A stretch of 64,000 nucleotides of DNA. Origin: Piromyces finnis. Taxonomy: Eukaryota > Neocallimastigomycota > Neocallimastigomycetes > Neocallimastigales > Neocallimastigaceae. A program made the position numbers and the translations under genes. The notes under the pieces are model-generated. The model was not told the DNA's origin. It saw only the letters and a program-made list of their open reading frames with translations, and ran no database searches. Each line of letters opens with the position of its first letter. Position 1 is the stretch's first letter. Where the stretch lies: assembly GCA_002104945.1 (NCBI GenBank), contig MCFH01000001.1, positions 1,267,001 to 1,331,000 of the forward strand, read 5' to 3'. Of this stretch, positions 12,669-26,356 are shown one piece after another.

Positions 12669-12995
12669 GGGGGGGGGGGGGGGAAGTTTTAATAATATCA
12701 ATTCCAATTCAAGGGAATGGAAAGAAATTTACAAGTGTCAGATTCCATCGGACACTTATAAAGGAACATCATTCTTGATGGTAATAGTAGAACTTCTAAC
12801 CAAAATCATACCTTTTGTTATATTGGCCAGCAATGGTCAAGGTTCAAAAGATTTTGAAGCAACAGCCAAAGAGTGTCATTCATGCTGAAGAAACAGTAAG
12901 ACAGGCCAGGAGGGCCAGCGCAATCAATGGAGATCATAATTTTGTCCCATGACAAAATTTTGATCTTTGACTCGGTGTCCCATTGAAAAGTTAAA
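12669..12995 (+). mobile_element. Degenerate dispersed-element remnant, probably LINE/SINE 3' part
   Basis: This island of near-normal base composition stands out sharply from the A+T-rich surroundings. It begins with a G15 run (12669-12683), then has an open stretch to a stop at 12888 (REWKEIYKCQIPSDTY..., not recognised). From 12886 it shares a block of about 33 nt with the SINE near 55.85 kb: CTGAAGAAACAGTA, GACAG and CCAGGAGGG appear in the same order with about three mismatches. Its right edge (CTCGG...AAGTTAAA) also resembles the SINE's last bases before the poly-A. A shared 3' end is what SINE/LINE partners show, so a LINE tail or a 5'-truncated SINE relative is likely. No target-site duplication could be assigned. 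Confidence 0.5.
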
Positions 12996-13329
12996 TACAA
13001 TTATTCTACTTTAGTATAATAGTAGATTTCTTACTTTAATTAAAATGACTCGAATACATTATACCCAATTTTTATTCATTTGTGTTTTTATTTAAAATCT
13101 ATTTTTTTTTTTTTTTCTTTTTTAATTTTTATTTTAATCCTATTTACTCTATCGAACATGACCCAATTATAAATGCTTTAAAAAAACAAATACTTTTTTT
13201 TTTTATATATGTTAAAAAAACAAAATTCTTATAACATAATGACTTCAAAGTATTTACTGTCGATAAAAAAAAAAAAACTATTTTATAACTATTTTAGATA
13301 ATGATTTTGATACTATAATAAATCTATAA

Positions 13330-13364
13330 TATATATATGAAATTCTTACAATTTCATATATATA
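13330..13364. repeat. 15-bp perfect hairpin, 5-nt loop
   Basis: Bases 13330-13344 are the exact reverse complement of 13350-13364. Part of the stem is TA repeat, so chance is possible, but the GAAATT/AATTTC core is not simple sequence. It lies between the 3' ends of two convergent genes. Confidence 0.7.
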
Positions 13365-13718
13365 CACTTTTTTTTTTTTTTGTACTGAATAATTTTATTT
13401 TTACAATGCATAAAGTTTTTTTTTTTTTTATAATTTATTTAGTTATTTTATTTTTATTATTTTTTTTTTATTTTTTTTTTATTTTTTAATAATTATCATT
13501 ATTGTTGTTATTTATTTTATTTATTTATTTATTTATTACTTTATTTTTTGTACCATTTGCTTTTATATATATGATAAGTTATATATATATTTTGCTCTAT
13601 TACAAGGATTTATTAGATAAATAGATTATTGAATATTTTAATAATATATAATTATTTTATTATTAAATTCATTATTTAAAATAAGATATAATTGCTACTT
13701 GTTATTATTATTATTATA

Positions 13719-13754
<36 letters not shown>

Positions 13755-13798
13755 AATTATTAATATAATTCATTATCGATGATATTTTATTTTAGAAT

Positions 13799-15387
13799 TT
13801 ATTCTTCTGGAGCAGCTTCTATTCTTTTCATACTTTCTTCATAAACCTTATCTTGTTTTCTATGTTGTTCAGCAATTTCATGAATTTTAAAACCAAAGAT
13901 TTTTGGAACATAACGTTCTTGAGTTCTTATTGGAATAAATTGTGGGTAAACTTGGAGTAATAGATGTGGGAATGTTGTACCAAAGAAAGCACCATCAATA
14001 CAGTTATGTTTCTTATTACTTGAGAAATATATATCTTCACAACGTGGGCAATATAAACGAACTGATTTTTGGAATGGAACATCTGTAAGACCAACTGGTA
14101 ATACATGTTGACGTTGACAGAGTACACGTGGACACTTACCGAAATCACCACGTCTAAATTTTTCAACCATTCTGGCTAAACCTCTGTTAGTAATAATATA
14201 ACGAGCATGAATTAAACCATAAAGTTTAACAGCAGATTTTTCTATTTCATGACGTAAATTGGCATCTTCAATTTCTTCTTCTAATGAATCGGTAATGAGT
14301 TGAAGGGCATAATGAAAGTGTTCAACTTCTGTATTTAAACCAGTTAAATTGAATCTATCTAAAATATAGCTTTCTTCAACTTCACAAAATAATTCATGAC
14401 CTTGAATTGATAAAAAGTAATCTACCCAATAACTATAATTATATATATAATTTATAAAAATTAATATAATATTAATTGATTAATTAAGATGACTAATTAA
14501 AGTAAATAATATCTATAAATATATTATTCAAATTTGATTATATATATAATTAAAGCATAAAACTAAGATGTGATAGCATTGAAACTATATTATTTAAATC
14601 ATTTTTATGAAATTTATAAATATATTTTTAATTAAATGTCATTATTAAAGTTATTTTTGTTTTGTTAATTAAAATTGATATAAAATCCATTTAATATATT
14701 CTTTACTGTTATATAAATAATTAATTATTTATAACATCAATTTTAGAATTTTTGAAATTTTATGATTTTTTCTTTCTTTAAATAAATTTAACCTTTTGAA
14801 ATATTGAATATATTTTATACTAAAAGTATTTCTAAATATCATAAGGTTTTTAATTTTTAATTGAATATTACTTTATGTATCTTATTAAATATATTCCAAC
14901 AGCTAAACAATTGCTTTTAACAAATGAATTTCTTTAAATATATAATATATTTTGAGTATATTTTATTGTTAACATTTTTTTATTCATCATTTGTTCAATT
15001 CAATTGATTTTTAAGGTGTTTGTATTTGTTATAAATAGAATTGTTCTCTTTGTTTTTTCTCCATTATATTAGCTTTAATAATGATTTTAATTAATAATCA
15101 CACAATTGAATTTTATATCCAAAATAAAGTTTTAAATTATGTATCTCTTTTATATTCTAAATTTATAGTAATAAATCTTTTTTTATTTAATCTAACATTA
15201 TAAATTATTTACTGTTTTTTCTAATTTGTTATTAATAATTGTAGAGTTGAATACTTAATTATCTACATAATCAAATATTGAAATTTGGCATATAAAAATA
15301 TAAAGAAAAAAAAAAAGAGATGTTATATTATGAATTTTAAAGTTAATCTATATACCGAGTGTAATCTGATCCACTTGAAACTTCCAT
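13799..15387 (-). CDS. CKB1: Casein kinase 2 regulatory (beta) subunit
   Basis: Two exons (minus): 15387-15356 and 14432-13799, with a 923-bp intron. Total 666 nt, 221 aa. The protein reads MEVSSGSDYTRYWVDYFLS, then GHELFCEVEESYILDRFNLTG, ALQLITDSLEEE, KLYGLIHARYIITNRG, and the zinc-finger dimer motif CPRVLC...LYCPRC (two CxxxxC / CxxC pairs). Then come DGAFFGTTFPHLLLQVYP and FGFKIHEIAE. This is CK2 beta, which dimerises through the zinc finger and holds two catalytic alpha subunits. The acidic loop present in many homologues is short here. The first exon only supplies the N-terminal 10 residues; it was chosen because the phase and the RYWVDYFLS junction fit the family. The intron is by far the longest among the genes here and its content is unremarkable. 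Confidence 0.96.
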
Positions 15388-17606
15388 GTTAAATATTTAT
15401 ATTCTATTTGTTATATTTGAAAAAAAAAAAAGTTTATATTTAAATATAATATATATAATATAAAAATTGATGAGTAAAAAAATAAAGTTAGTGAAATCTA
15501 TTTATATATAAATATTATCATTATACTAATAACTATTTATTTAATGATATTAATATATAATTAATTGTAAAAAAAAATAATAATAATAATAATCTTTCAT
15601 CATGTATCTTTTATACTTAATAATAAAAGAAATAATTTAGTGTGTTTTTATTAAATTATTAATTCTTAAAAATTATATTTAAAAAGTATTTTTATATAAT
15701 TTCATCATAACATTTTATATATTATATATATATAACTTTTTGATAGTTTACATTGATATTAGTAAATTATTTAATATATAATTTAAATTCTAAAATTATA
15801 TATTTAAATTTTTTTGTTGAAAGATAAAGCAACAAAATAAAAAAAAAAATTTTCCCTATACCTTTAGTATCTCTTATTTAAAAATTTTTATTTATTTTTT
15901 TATATATATTATTATTATTTAAAAATTTTATTCATTCATTTATAAATGTTAATATATATAAAAGAAAAATACAAAATAATTTAAATAGTTGTGAAAATTT
16001 TTATATTAAAAAATAGTATTAAATTTAGGTTTGTTGTTATTCAACTTTTTTTTTTTTTTAAAAAAAATTATTAAAAATAAAGTTAATTTATTTTTCATAT
16101 AAAAGAAAATTTGTTAGTTTTCATTTATGGTAGGATTAATCTACTGTATGTTGAAGTAGCCTATTGTAAACTATAAACTAAAAATCACATTTTATTTATG
16201 TATTTATAAAGAAAAAAAAAAAAGTTATTTTCATTAATATTATTAAAAAATTTAAAATAATCTATTTCATTTAATTATAAATAACAAGATTTAATTTCTT
16301 TTTTCTCAAAGTTTGGTTTTTTTTTTTTTTTAACTAAATAAATCTAATAAAAACAGGTAGGATTTATCGTATATTAAAATAAAAGATATTTTATTTTCTA
16401 TTATCAATAAATATTTAATATTTTTATTTTATTATAATTTTATTATTGAATAAGGTTTTAATGAAAAGTTTAGTGGTGATAAAAAGTATATAATGTTAAT
16501 TAATCCAATAGGCTCCATTGATTTTTGTTGAACATTTAATATATCGAATATATATAACAATATAATTTCAATTTATTTTATAATGATGATTATATTGTTT
16601 TTATATTAATTTCATAGTTTAATATAAGTTAAATAAAAATTGTTTCAACTATTGGTTGGCTTACTTTAATAATAAAATAGTTGTACATTTTATCTACATT
16701 AATTAATACATTGATAATAATGAATATCATGTAGGTCATCAGATAAAATCCTTTTTTTTTTTTTCATATTATTAAATAAAAAATAAATAAAAAAAATACC
16801 TAAATTTTAATTAATTCTATTAGCAAAAAACTTTAGAAAATTCACTAAAAAAAAAAAAAAACATGGTTGCTTATTTTACCAGCATAAAAAAATAAAACGT
16901 TGATCAGTAGTAATAAGCATTTTACTCTATAATTTTGAATAAAACAAAAAAAAAAAACATTATAAAAACGATTTTTATAGGAGGAAATATTGTTTTAATT
17001 GTTATTAATTTGTTTTTATTTACTGATAGATGTTTTAATTTTATATAATTATTGAAAATAAATATATACATTATATACATTTATTGCTATTTTTAACTTT
17101 TTTTCATTTTAATAATGAAAGAATTTATAAAAAAAAATACCATAATATATAAAAAAGTAAATTGTAATATAAAAAAAAAAAAAAAGGTTAAAAAAAATTG
17201 AAAAGATAAAAAAAAATAAAGAATAACGTTTAAATAATAAAATTTTTTAAATATTATAATTTTTGCTTCTTTTTTATATATGTGTTATTTTTGTTTGTTT
17301 TTTTCTTTTTTTTTTTTTTTTTTTTTTTTTGCTTTTTTAATTTTTGTATATATATATTTGATTTTATTTATAATTATATAAAAAGAATAATCTGTTTTAT
17401 TTTTGTTTTTTGATTTGATTTGGATTATTGTTATTTAATGTTTATTTTTTGGTGAAATAAGTTATTGACAAGTATAAAAAAATGATTATAAATTCGATTA
17501 TTACAAATTTATAGTGATTATTTTTTTTTAAAGTAATTGGTTTCTAATTTTTTTTTTTATTTTCTTTTGCAATGTTAAAAAAAAAACTTTGTTATTTCTA
17601 ATTAAT
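15388..17606. other. Intergenic region, no gene seen
   Basis: About 2.2 kb upstream of CKB1 and downstream of the Trp-Pro-rich protein gene. It contains many A or T runs (for example a T run near 17309-17330). No frame with protein-like composition, no tRNA-like fold and no dispersed-element remnant was recognised. Confidence 0.6.
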
Positions 17607-20600
17607 TTACCATACATTATAACTGTTAAATATTTCCTCTGAATTCAATTCATTGTTTAATACTATTTTTGAAGGTTTTTCTTTTACCTTTTGACCTTTT
17701 GAATAATCTTGTGGTTGAATAGAGGAATATAAATCATCTATAACTGCATTTTTATGAGCATCTGAATTTGATCTACTTTTTGAATGATTGGAATTATCAT
17801 ACATGGTACGATCAGACTGAGCTGTAAATGGAATGGTTCGAGGAAAATCATTAGAATTAGTACTACGAGTTGAATATCCATGATTTAACATCGTAGCGTC
17901 TGTATTATTTGTACCATTCATTGAAATATAGATTCTATTCGGTGGTGTTGGTGGACGAATAATTGATTTATAGTCATTAGTTTCCTTTCCTGTAAATTGG
18001 GTTAAATTAACAGATGGAAGACCGGTTTGATTATCAAGTACTGCCAAGGTTCTAACAAAATCTGGATTATTTGATTTTTTAGATTTCTTTTTCTTACCAA
18101 ATACTCTTTTTACATTTTTTATTTTGGATTTTTGAGAAATATTTTTATGTTTTGATTTCGGTGATATATCTCCCCCAGAATATATTGTTTTAACGCTCTT
18201 AGAATCACTACTAGTGATATTACTATCACCTAAATTATAAATCGGAATGGAAAAACTCATTCCATCTGGTGAATTTTCATGAAGGGTTGTCGGAGAATCT
18301 GCCATCGATATATCTGCATTTGTCATACCTGGAATAATTAAGTTCTTAAGTTTAAGATTACTGTCTTCATGATATATGTCTTCTATATTTTCACCATTTC
18401 CAATTCTAAATAATTGTTCATCTGTTAATATTCCATTATCACTTAAACTCTTATGACCTTCTTCATTAGTCCAATGCGGTATATAATTTTTAGAAGATTT
18501 ACTTCCATTATCTTGATTATTTAAATCTTTGAGAATTTGATTCATTTTTTGACTAGTAGATTTTTTTCTCTTAAAAATCCATAATGCCATTACAAATAAG
18601 CTAATAGCAACAAATGGTGCAAAATATAATACTACAGTTTCAACTGGTGCCTCTTTTATTTGTTCTAAAATATTACCAGTTAATGGAAACTTACTTTTAT
18701 AATCTTTACTACTATCACCATCCCCATGAACTGACGCGGATGATAATACTTTTGTATTGATTTTTTGATTACCACCCTTTGGAAAAGCTGTTGATGTTGG
18801 TTGAGTTTCATTTAACATCTTTGGAGATATAGTTTTTAATGTAACTCTATTTACTTTTATATTTTCAATATCCTCTATTCTCTTTGGTTCGTTTACAACT
18901 TTAGTATCAATCATTTTGGTATCTTGTATTTCCTTTGTTTCAGGTGTTTTAGTTTCTATTATTTTAGTATCTTGAATTTGTTTAGAATCTTGAATTTGTT
19001 TAGAATCTTGAATTTGTTTAGAATCTTGAATTTGTTTTGCATCTTGAACTTGCTTTGTTTCAGGTGTATTTTTAGTCTCAATATTTTTTGTGTCCAACTG
19101 TTTTGTTTCTTGAACAGTTTTTGTAGAAGATTGAGGTGCTTTGGTATCAAGTTTTTTTGCATCAAGTTTTTTCGTATCTTCGATTTTTTCAATTCCACCT
19201 AATATATTTTGACCAGTTGGAAAGCCTATAATTGGTAATCCGTTATCAGGTTTTTGATTTTCTTTATTTAATTCATTTAATTTTTTTGTTTGTTCTTTTG
19301 GATTATTTATTTCTAAATTGTTTTTTGGTGAATTATTAGGTAGCAAAGGTATATTATTATTAGACGGTATGTCTGTACGCTTTGTCGGAATAGATGCTAT
19401 ATTAGTTGGTTTCTCATTATGCTTTGTTTTATCTGGTTGTGTTGGATATATAGTAAAGTTTGGTTCAACTTTGGTTTCACTATTTTTATTATGTTCTTCA
19501 ATGTGCTTTGCAGATTCATTTAAATATTTAATAAAGTTAGGATCATTCCATATAAACTTTGATGGATTGAAATAACTTGGTGGAATTGGAGGCCAACATA
19601 AAGGTGGACTCGTTGGCCAAGCTTGTGGATATGGTAATGTTGGAGGCCACATTGGTGGCGGAGTTAAAGGCCAATTTGATGGTCTTTGTTGAGGCCAGTA
19701 ATTTATATTTACTGGTGCATTACCTGATTGAACCCATTTCTGTGCTTCTTTATTATTAAATCCATTATTGTAAAACTTATTAGAGAAATCACACCATAAT
19801 CCAAATGATTTCATATCTTCTTTATTAGTTTCATCATTTGACTTATTGAAAAAATCACCAAAATTAAAGTTTTGATTTTTAATTCTTTCATTAGGATTCC
19901 ATATATTGTTTTTGTTTTCATTTTTATCACCTGTATCATTTCCTTGCTTATTATCATTGGATTCTGAATTTAACTTTGAACTGGATGTTGATGTTTTATC
20001 ATTATTATTTTTTAATTCTTGGTTGTTATTTTCCCATGGAATATATGGAAATCCAAAAAAGCTATTTTTACTTGAATATTTTTCTGTTGCTGATTCAATT
20101 ATTTTTTTATTAGCTAATCCAAAATCTTTATCTAAATTTGTATTAATTAATTACCAAATAATTTTATATTATTAAATTTTGTTTTAAAAATGAAATAAAT
20201 TTTAATATTATATGAAAATATATTCATTTCTGTTACCATTGCCTTCTATTTCTGGAGGATTACTAAGCCATTGAAAACTATTGTTATTATTAACATTATT
20301 TTCCTTTTCAGACAATGAATTTTTTTCATTTTCTCCCCAATGGAAAGTTGGAAATCCAAAATTGTTTTTATCATTTTTATTATATAAATTTTTTACTGAG
20401 AAAGTTCCATCATTTTTATTTTCAATTTTATCATTAAATTTCCATTCAAATGTTGGAATATTAAACTTTAGTTTTTCATTTTTATCATTTATATTTGTTT
20501 CATCATTTGTAGGATTTGGTTTAATTTTATCATTAATAAATAATTGAATATCGGGTATGTTTTGATTTTTTTGATTTAATGGAAAATTTGATTTGTTTTC

Positions 20601-20924
20601 TATACTATTGTTCTTTTTAGAATTTAAATTTTCTTTTGAAGTTTCACTACTCAACCATTGAGAATTATCTTTGCTCCTTGGCAAATATGTTTTTGATGAA
20701 TAAATATCTTTTTCGGATTTTTCTAATTCTCTTGAATTCAAATAATGAATATTATCATTTACATTATTGTTATTTTCATTTTCATTATTATAAATATATT
20801 CTTCGAAGTGTTTTTCATCTTTTTTACTTATATTATCTTCTTTGGTATCAAGTTTAGATTGCTTATTAATATATTTATTATATGAATTTGTAAATATATC
20901 TGAAATATTTAGATTTAAATTCAT
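17607..20924 (-). CDS. Unrecognised single-pass membrane protein with Trp/Pro-rich and short-repeat ectodomain
   Basis: Two exons (minus): 20924-20237 and 20131-17607. Total 3213 nt, 1070 aa. I do not recognise a family. The N-terminal part is Asn/Lys-rich and carries a recurring aromatic motif: IPTFEWKFND, FPTFHWGENE, SFQWLSNPPE, FPYIPWENN. Residues about 366-420 are very rich in Trp and Pro (WPQQRPSNWPLTPPPMWPP and similar). Residues about 590-622 are a tandem repeat (KQIQDS x3-4, flanked by ETK/DTK variants). One clear membrane helix lies near 726-748 (LYFAPFVAISLFVMALWIF) and is followed by KRKK, so the N-terminal side is probably outside. The tail of about 320 residues has a basic patch (GKKKKSKK) and a possible SH3-binding RPPTPPNR. 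No signal peptide is visible at this ATG; an undetected upstream exon could carry one. A surface sensor or adhesin-like protein is a guess only. Confidence 0.65.
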
Positions 20925-23766
20925 TTTTGTATTGTTATTATTACTACTTAAAATATTATTTATTATTATATTTTCATAAGATAAATTAATTTAATTTGTA
21001 TTATTTAATTTTACTTTGTATTTTTATATAAAAATTTATTAAAGAATTGATAAAATAGAAACGAAATCTTCAGAATTTCTAAAGAAAAAAAAAAACTTTA
21101 TTTATTCTTTAAAAAATAATAACTTTCATTTAATTATCTGGTATTTAACTAATTATAGAGATTATGAATATTCTGATTATGAAATTAAAAATAAAAAGAA
21201 AAAAGAAAACTATATATTAGATGTAATTGTCTTTTATATATACTGTAATTTGTAAAATTATTTGATATCTTTTTTCTTTTTCTTTTTTTTTATTCAATTA
21301 TATAAGAGTAATAACTTATTTCATCTTATGTTTTAATGTTTTATAATATAATATTTAAAATTTTAAAATTTTAAAAAAAAATAAAAATTTATGGAAAAAA
21401 AAAAAATAATAATAATAATAAATAAATATAATTATAAATTATAGGGGATATATAATATATAAGTATTTAAATGATTAATTTTTTAAACTTTATTAATAAT
21501 AATAAAATTATATATTTGATGCATAAGAATTAATTACAAATATAATAATTTGGTGTTGAAAAAATAAGGCAACAAACAGTTATTTCTTTTTTTTAAAAAA
21601 AAAAGAAAAAAAAATTATATTGATATACATAATATTATTTTACAAGTTAATATTTTTTCATTTCAATAAAGCTTAATATAGCAGCTAATAACAGATAATT
21701 TCAAATTGTTTTTTGTATATTTATAATAATATTAAGGGTGCATTCATCATATAACAATGAAATTAAGATTTTTATTTAGGAACAAATCCTGTTTAGAATC
21801 AAGCTCATATAACCCATATAGATGGTAGGAGGTAATTAAGTATAATAATAATTAAAAATAAAAATTTTAATTGAATTTATATTTAAAACCATAATAATAA
21901 AAATTAATTATTATTTAAAGTTCTATTAATAAAGTCTGATTTTGTTATAAAAATAAAACTTTAAATTATATAATTAATATAAGAATCAATTTGCTATATG
22001 CAGCCACAATTATTTATTATTAATATCATACTAATAAAAAATTCATAATACAAATTATAATATTATATAATAATGTTGATTGGATAATAATAAATTAAAT
22101 TTAATATATAAAGTAAAATATATTATTATCCAATCATTTGTATTCATAATTAATAAATTTAAATTATATATTATAATATTATCACTATATTATCATTTTC
22201 TATTAAAAAATACAAGAATATTTTTGTCATACTTTTTAAACACATTTTAATTTATATCAAATTTTATCACATTATTTTTAAAAAAAATATATTTATTTAA
22301 GTTTATAATAATTTATTATATTGTGGCTTATTAATTTTATATCTATATAGTAGTCTAATCCTTGAAAATGATTATTTTGAAAGGTTTATTATAATTAAAA
22401 TTATAAAATGATAATAACTTTTGGTATTAACAGTAAATTCTTTCAATAAAATATTATATATATACAAGTCTAATTTAATTTAATAAAAATATATTGCTGT
22501 ATCATATTGTATCAACAGATTGGAGTGGTATTTGCTTAATTAAATAAAAGAAACTAGTTTCTAATTATTCTATCATCTATCTTAACTTTATAGTTCTCTT
22601 TCTAACGCTTTATAAAAACTTTTAAAATTAGAAATTCTATAAAATAATTTATTATTGAGTGTCTCCAAATTTTAAAAATTCTTGGTTAAATTTTTTTTTA
22701 AAAAAAAAATGAATCAAAAATTTAATAAAAAAAATAATTATTTTAACTAGCTAAAATTCAAATTCTTATTTTTAAATTTTTATTTTATTATAAAGTTTCG
22801 CTTAAATGTATTATTCATAATAAAAAGTATAATAATAAAAATATATAAATATAAATATAATATTAATAATTTAATAATTTTATTAATATAAAAGGATTTT
22901 ATATTTATTGTGCAAAAAATTAAATCATCATGAATATAGCATCTTAATTATCTTAACAATTTTTTATTAACATATATACTAATATTTTCTATATATTTAT
23001 ATGAAAAGAGAAAATATTTAAATATTTTAATTACTAAATATTATTTTTGATCATATTATAAATAATTATTTTTATTAGCAATTATTAGTATATAACATAT
23101 AAGGAAATAAAAATAATCCATGTTTTTTTCAATAAATAGATAAAAATAATAAGAATTCTTTGACTATTTAACAATGAGATTATTATTTATAATAATAAAA
23201 AAAAAATGGATATTTAAATAATAAATATTAATAAATAATTAAACATTTTAAAAAAAAAGGTTTTTGTTTTATTTTTATAATTTGAAATGAAGAGGATAAA
23301 TTAAAATAAAAAAGAGGAATGATTTAAATCATTTAAAATACTTAAAGTTTTTTAAGTTGTTAAAATAAATAAGATAAAGTTAAAAATAAATTTAAAAGTA
23401 TTATTATATAATATTAATATAATTCTTAAGGAAAATTATATTATATATACTATTATATATTATACAAGGTTAAAAAAAAATAAAGATAATAATATTTTGA
23501 AAGCATTTTGAAAAAAAAGTAAATATAAAATTATATATATTAAAATTTATGAAAAAATTTTATTTATAATTATTATTTTTACACTATGTAAAATATTAAT
23601 ATATAAATTTAAAAATATATATATTTTGTTATTTTTTAAATAACATGAAAATTAACTAAAAAAAAAGATGTGTTATATTTTTAATTTATCATTGCTTATT
23701 TATATTAATTATATTTAAAACTTGTTTTATATTTGATTATATAATAAAAGAAATAATACAATTAAA
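20925..23766. other. Divergent intergenic region, no gene seen
   Basis: About 2.8 kb between the start of the Trp/Pro-rich membrane protein gene (-) and the first GPCR gene (+). It should contain both promoters. It is A+T-rich throughout with no conserved block, tRNA-like arm or credible exon that I can support. An upstream exon of the membrane protein gene could hide here. Confidence 0.55.
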
Positions 23767-26302
23767 ATGAGGAATAAAATACATTTCTTCTTATTATTAT
23801 TATTATATATAATAATAAGGAATATAAGGAAAAGCTATGCAGAAATTAGCAATATTAATTATACAATAGATATAATAAAAGATAATAAAAAAACGGATAG
23901 ATATCAACTTACATTTAATTATTCCACATATCTATTTAATGAAGTTAATTCTCTTTTTACTTTGTATGTTTAAATATACTTCTTTTATATATTCACTTAT
24001 TTAACTTTATTCATATACATTATGTAAATTTTAGGGAAGAAGAAGAAGCCATAATATGTAATTCAAAAGATATTGATAAATCTGAAGAAGATAAGACAAC
24101 AATACTTTTTTGGGTTCCTACTTACTCCTTTAGTATTATTGTACTATTATTTAATGCATTCCCAATTTGGGAAAATAAACATAGAGATAATGGAAAACCT
24201 TTTTGTATGAGAATAAAAGATGTTGGGTGGTAAATACTAATGACATAAAAAACCAACTCTCTATATATATATATTAATTAACAACTATTCATCATTCATA
24301 AATAGGGTAGATAATGCAAATAAAGAAATTTGCACAAATGATGATCCCAATAATGAAGATTTATCATGTCCAGATTTAATTTTACTTGGAACAACTCAAG
24401 TACTATTTAAAAAACATTAATGAATATTTTCAATAATAATATACACTCTTATGTAAAAATCTTTATAAATTAACAATTCCTTTTATTATAGTTTTCATAT
24501 AGATATAGTAAAAATGATACATTAAACCTTGAAAAATATTTTAGAGAATACTTTAAAAAAAAAGGATATTCATTGGAAAGTTTAATGAATAAATATTCAA
24601 TGTATGATTGTAAGTAATTCAGTATAACATTAAATAACTAATCATTAAATTATTATTGTTAATATTCTAAAAAAAAATTTCTATACTGTACATATAATTA
24701 GATCACCTTGGAAATAGTTGGTTAGCCATTCCATTTATTGTTGATTTTAGAACTCTTAAATTTAATGTTACAACATTTGATTATTGTAAAAGTAAAGGAT
24801 ATGACCTTCATTATCCACCTGTAATATGCATATATATAATAATTTTTAATAATTTATTTTAATAAATCTAATATAAAATTTATATTTTATATTTCTCCTT
24901 TTAGCCATTTGAAAAAGATTATTGGTATATGTTATTTATTTTAAGAAAATAATATTCATATATTATCTTTAATTAAAACAAATTATTGATTTCTTAAATA
25001 TGAATATAAATATTATATATATGTTTTTAATCATACAAATAAGGGGACCCAATTACAAAGAGAAGGTATATAAAAATTAAAATTCTCTCTTAATACAAAA
25101 TGCATATACACCATAAAAAATTTAAATAAATATATTTAGATATTCATGCTATAATTTAAATATAAATACATAGTGGACTTGGGAAAAAGTATTTGAATAT
25201 TCAAAACTTATTACTGAATGCACTCAAAAACCTGGTTTTCAACTTCCATCTGGTTGTTCATATGAAGGTAAAAATATTAATATTATAATATATTTTATTT
25301 AATATATTTGCTAATTAATTTATTGATATAATCTTTACTTTTATCATTCAAAGATACAAAATTTTTTATAACCCTTTGTCAATCAATGAATATTCCATTT
25401 ATCACAGAAGATTCAGAAAGTGAAGTTAAAAAATGTGGTTTTCGAGACTATTCCGAAAAATTTTCCTTTTTGAAAGTTTTTTTTGAGAATCATTATGTAT
25501 ATATAAATTTAAACATATATGAATGACATGTTATTATAATTTTATAATGTTTAACTTTCGAATATTAATATTGCGATTTTTTTATATTACAGATTAGAAA
25601 ATGGTTAAATGAAGAACAAGTGTGGAAATGGAGAAATGAAACTTATCCAGATTCTATTGAAAAGCAGCCATTATTTAGAGGTGATATAATAAATATTGAT
25701 GAAAATATTAATGGAATTAAATTCTCTACACCGATAGAAGAAGTAATACTCATAATTAAATATTAAAACATTGTACAATTTATATATTAATTATTATATA
25801 CTTTTAATAATATTATATTAGAGCAAACCGAATATCAAATATACAGTAAATATATCATTATGTTATTTAAATAAAAAAAAATGGTTTTTATAATATGTAT
25901 AATAATTATGAAAAAAATATTAATTTATGAATATATCCTTATAATAATTTATTTTAATAGCATTTTCCAGGAACCACAACATGTAAGTTTAAATAAATTT
26001 CTATTATTGCTAGTTTCACTAAGTATTCATTATTAAAAAAATATATTTAAAAATAGTTCTTGGTGGTTCAGGTAATAGAAATTAAATAAATATTTAATCA
26101 TCATTTTATATTATATTAGTCAGTAATATAAATTAATGTATATTAATATTAACATAGGTATTATCATTACAAAAAAAACCAAATATCCTGACGAATTATT
26201 TGAATATATTGAAATTTTAATAAGTGAAGAATATCCATATGTTTCTTTAACAAATCCTAGTGTAACGGTAAGCTTTATTCCCCTTTTTGATAAATAATAA
26301 TA

Positions 26303-26356
<54 letters not shown>

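Larger units (their letters stand above)
12134..13798. other. Convergent intergenic region with an element remnant
   Basis: This lies between the 3' ends of ATIC (+) and the CK2 beta gene (-). Apart from the remnant at 12669-12995 it holds A/T tracts, a small hairpin at 13330-13364 and an (ATT)n run near 13707-13753. No open frame with protein-like composition was found outside the remnant. Confidence 0.6.

Noticed and set aside
13927-14166. 79-codon minus-strand frame inside the CK2 beta gene
   Set aside because: Shadow of the real CKB1 frame, which matches the family along its whole length.
18924-20857. Several plus-strand frames opposite the Trp/Pro-rich membrane protein
   Set aside because: Antisense shadows; the repeat and membrane-helix structure belongs to the minus-strand frame.
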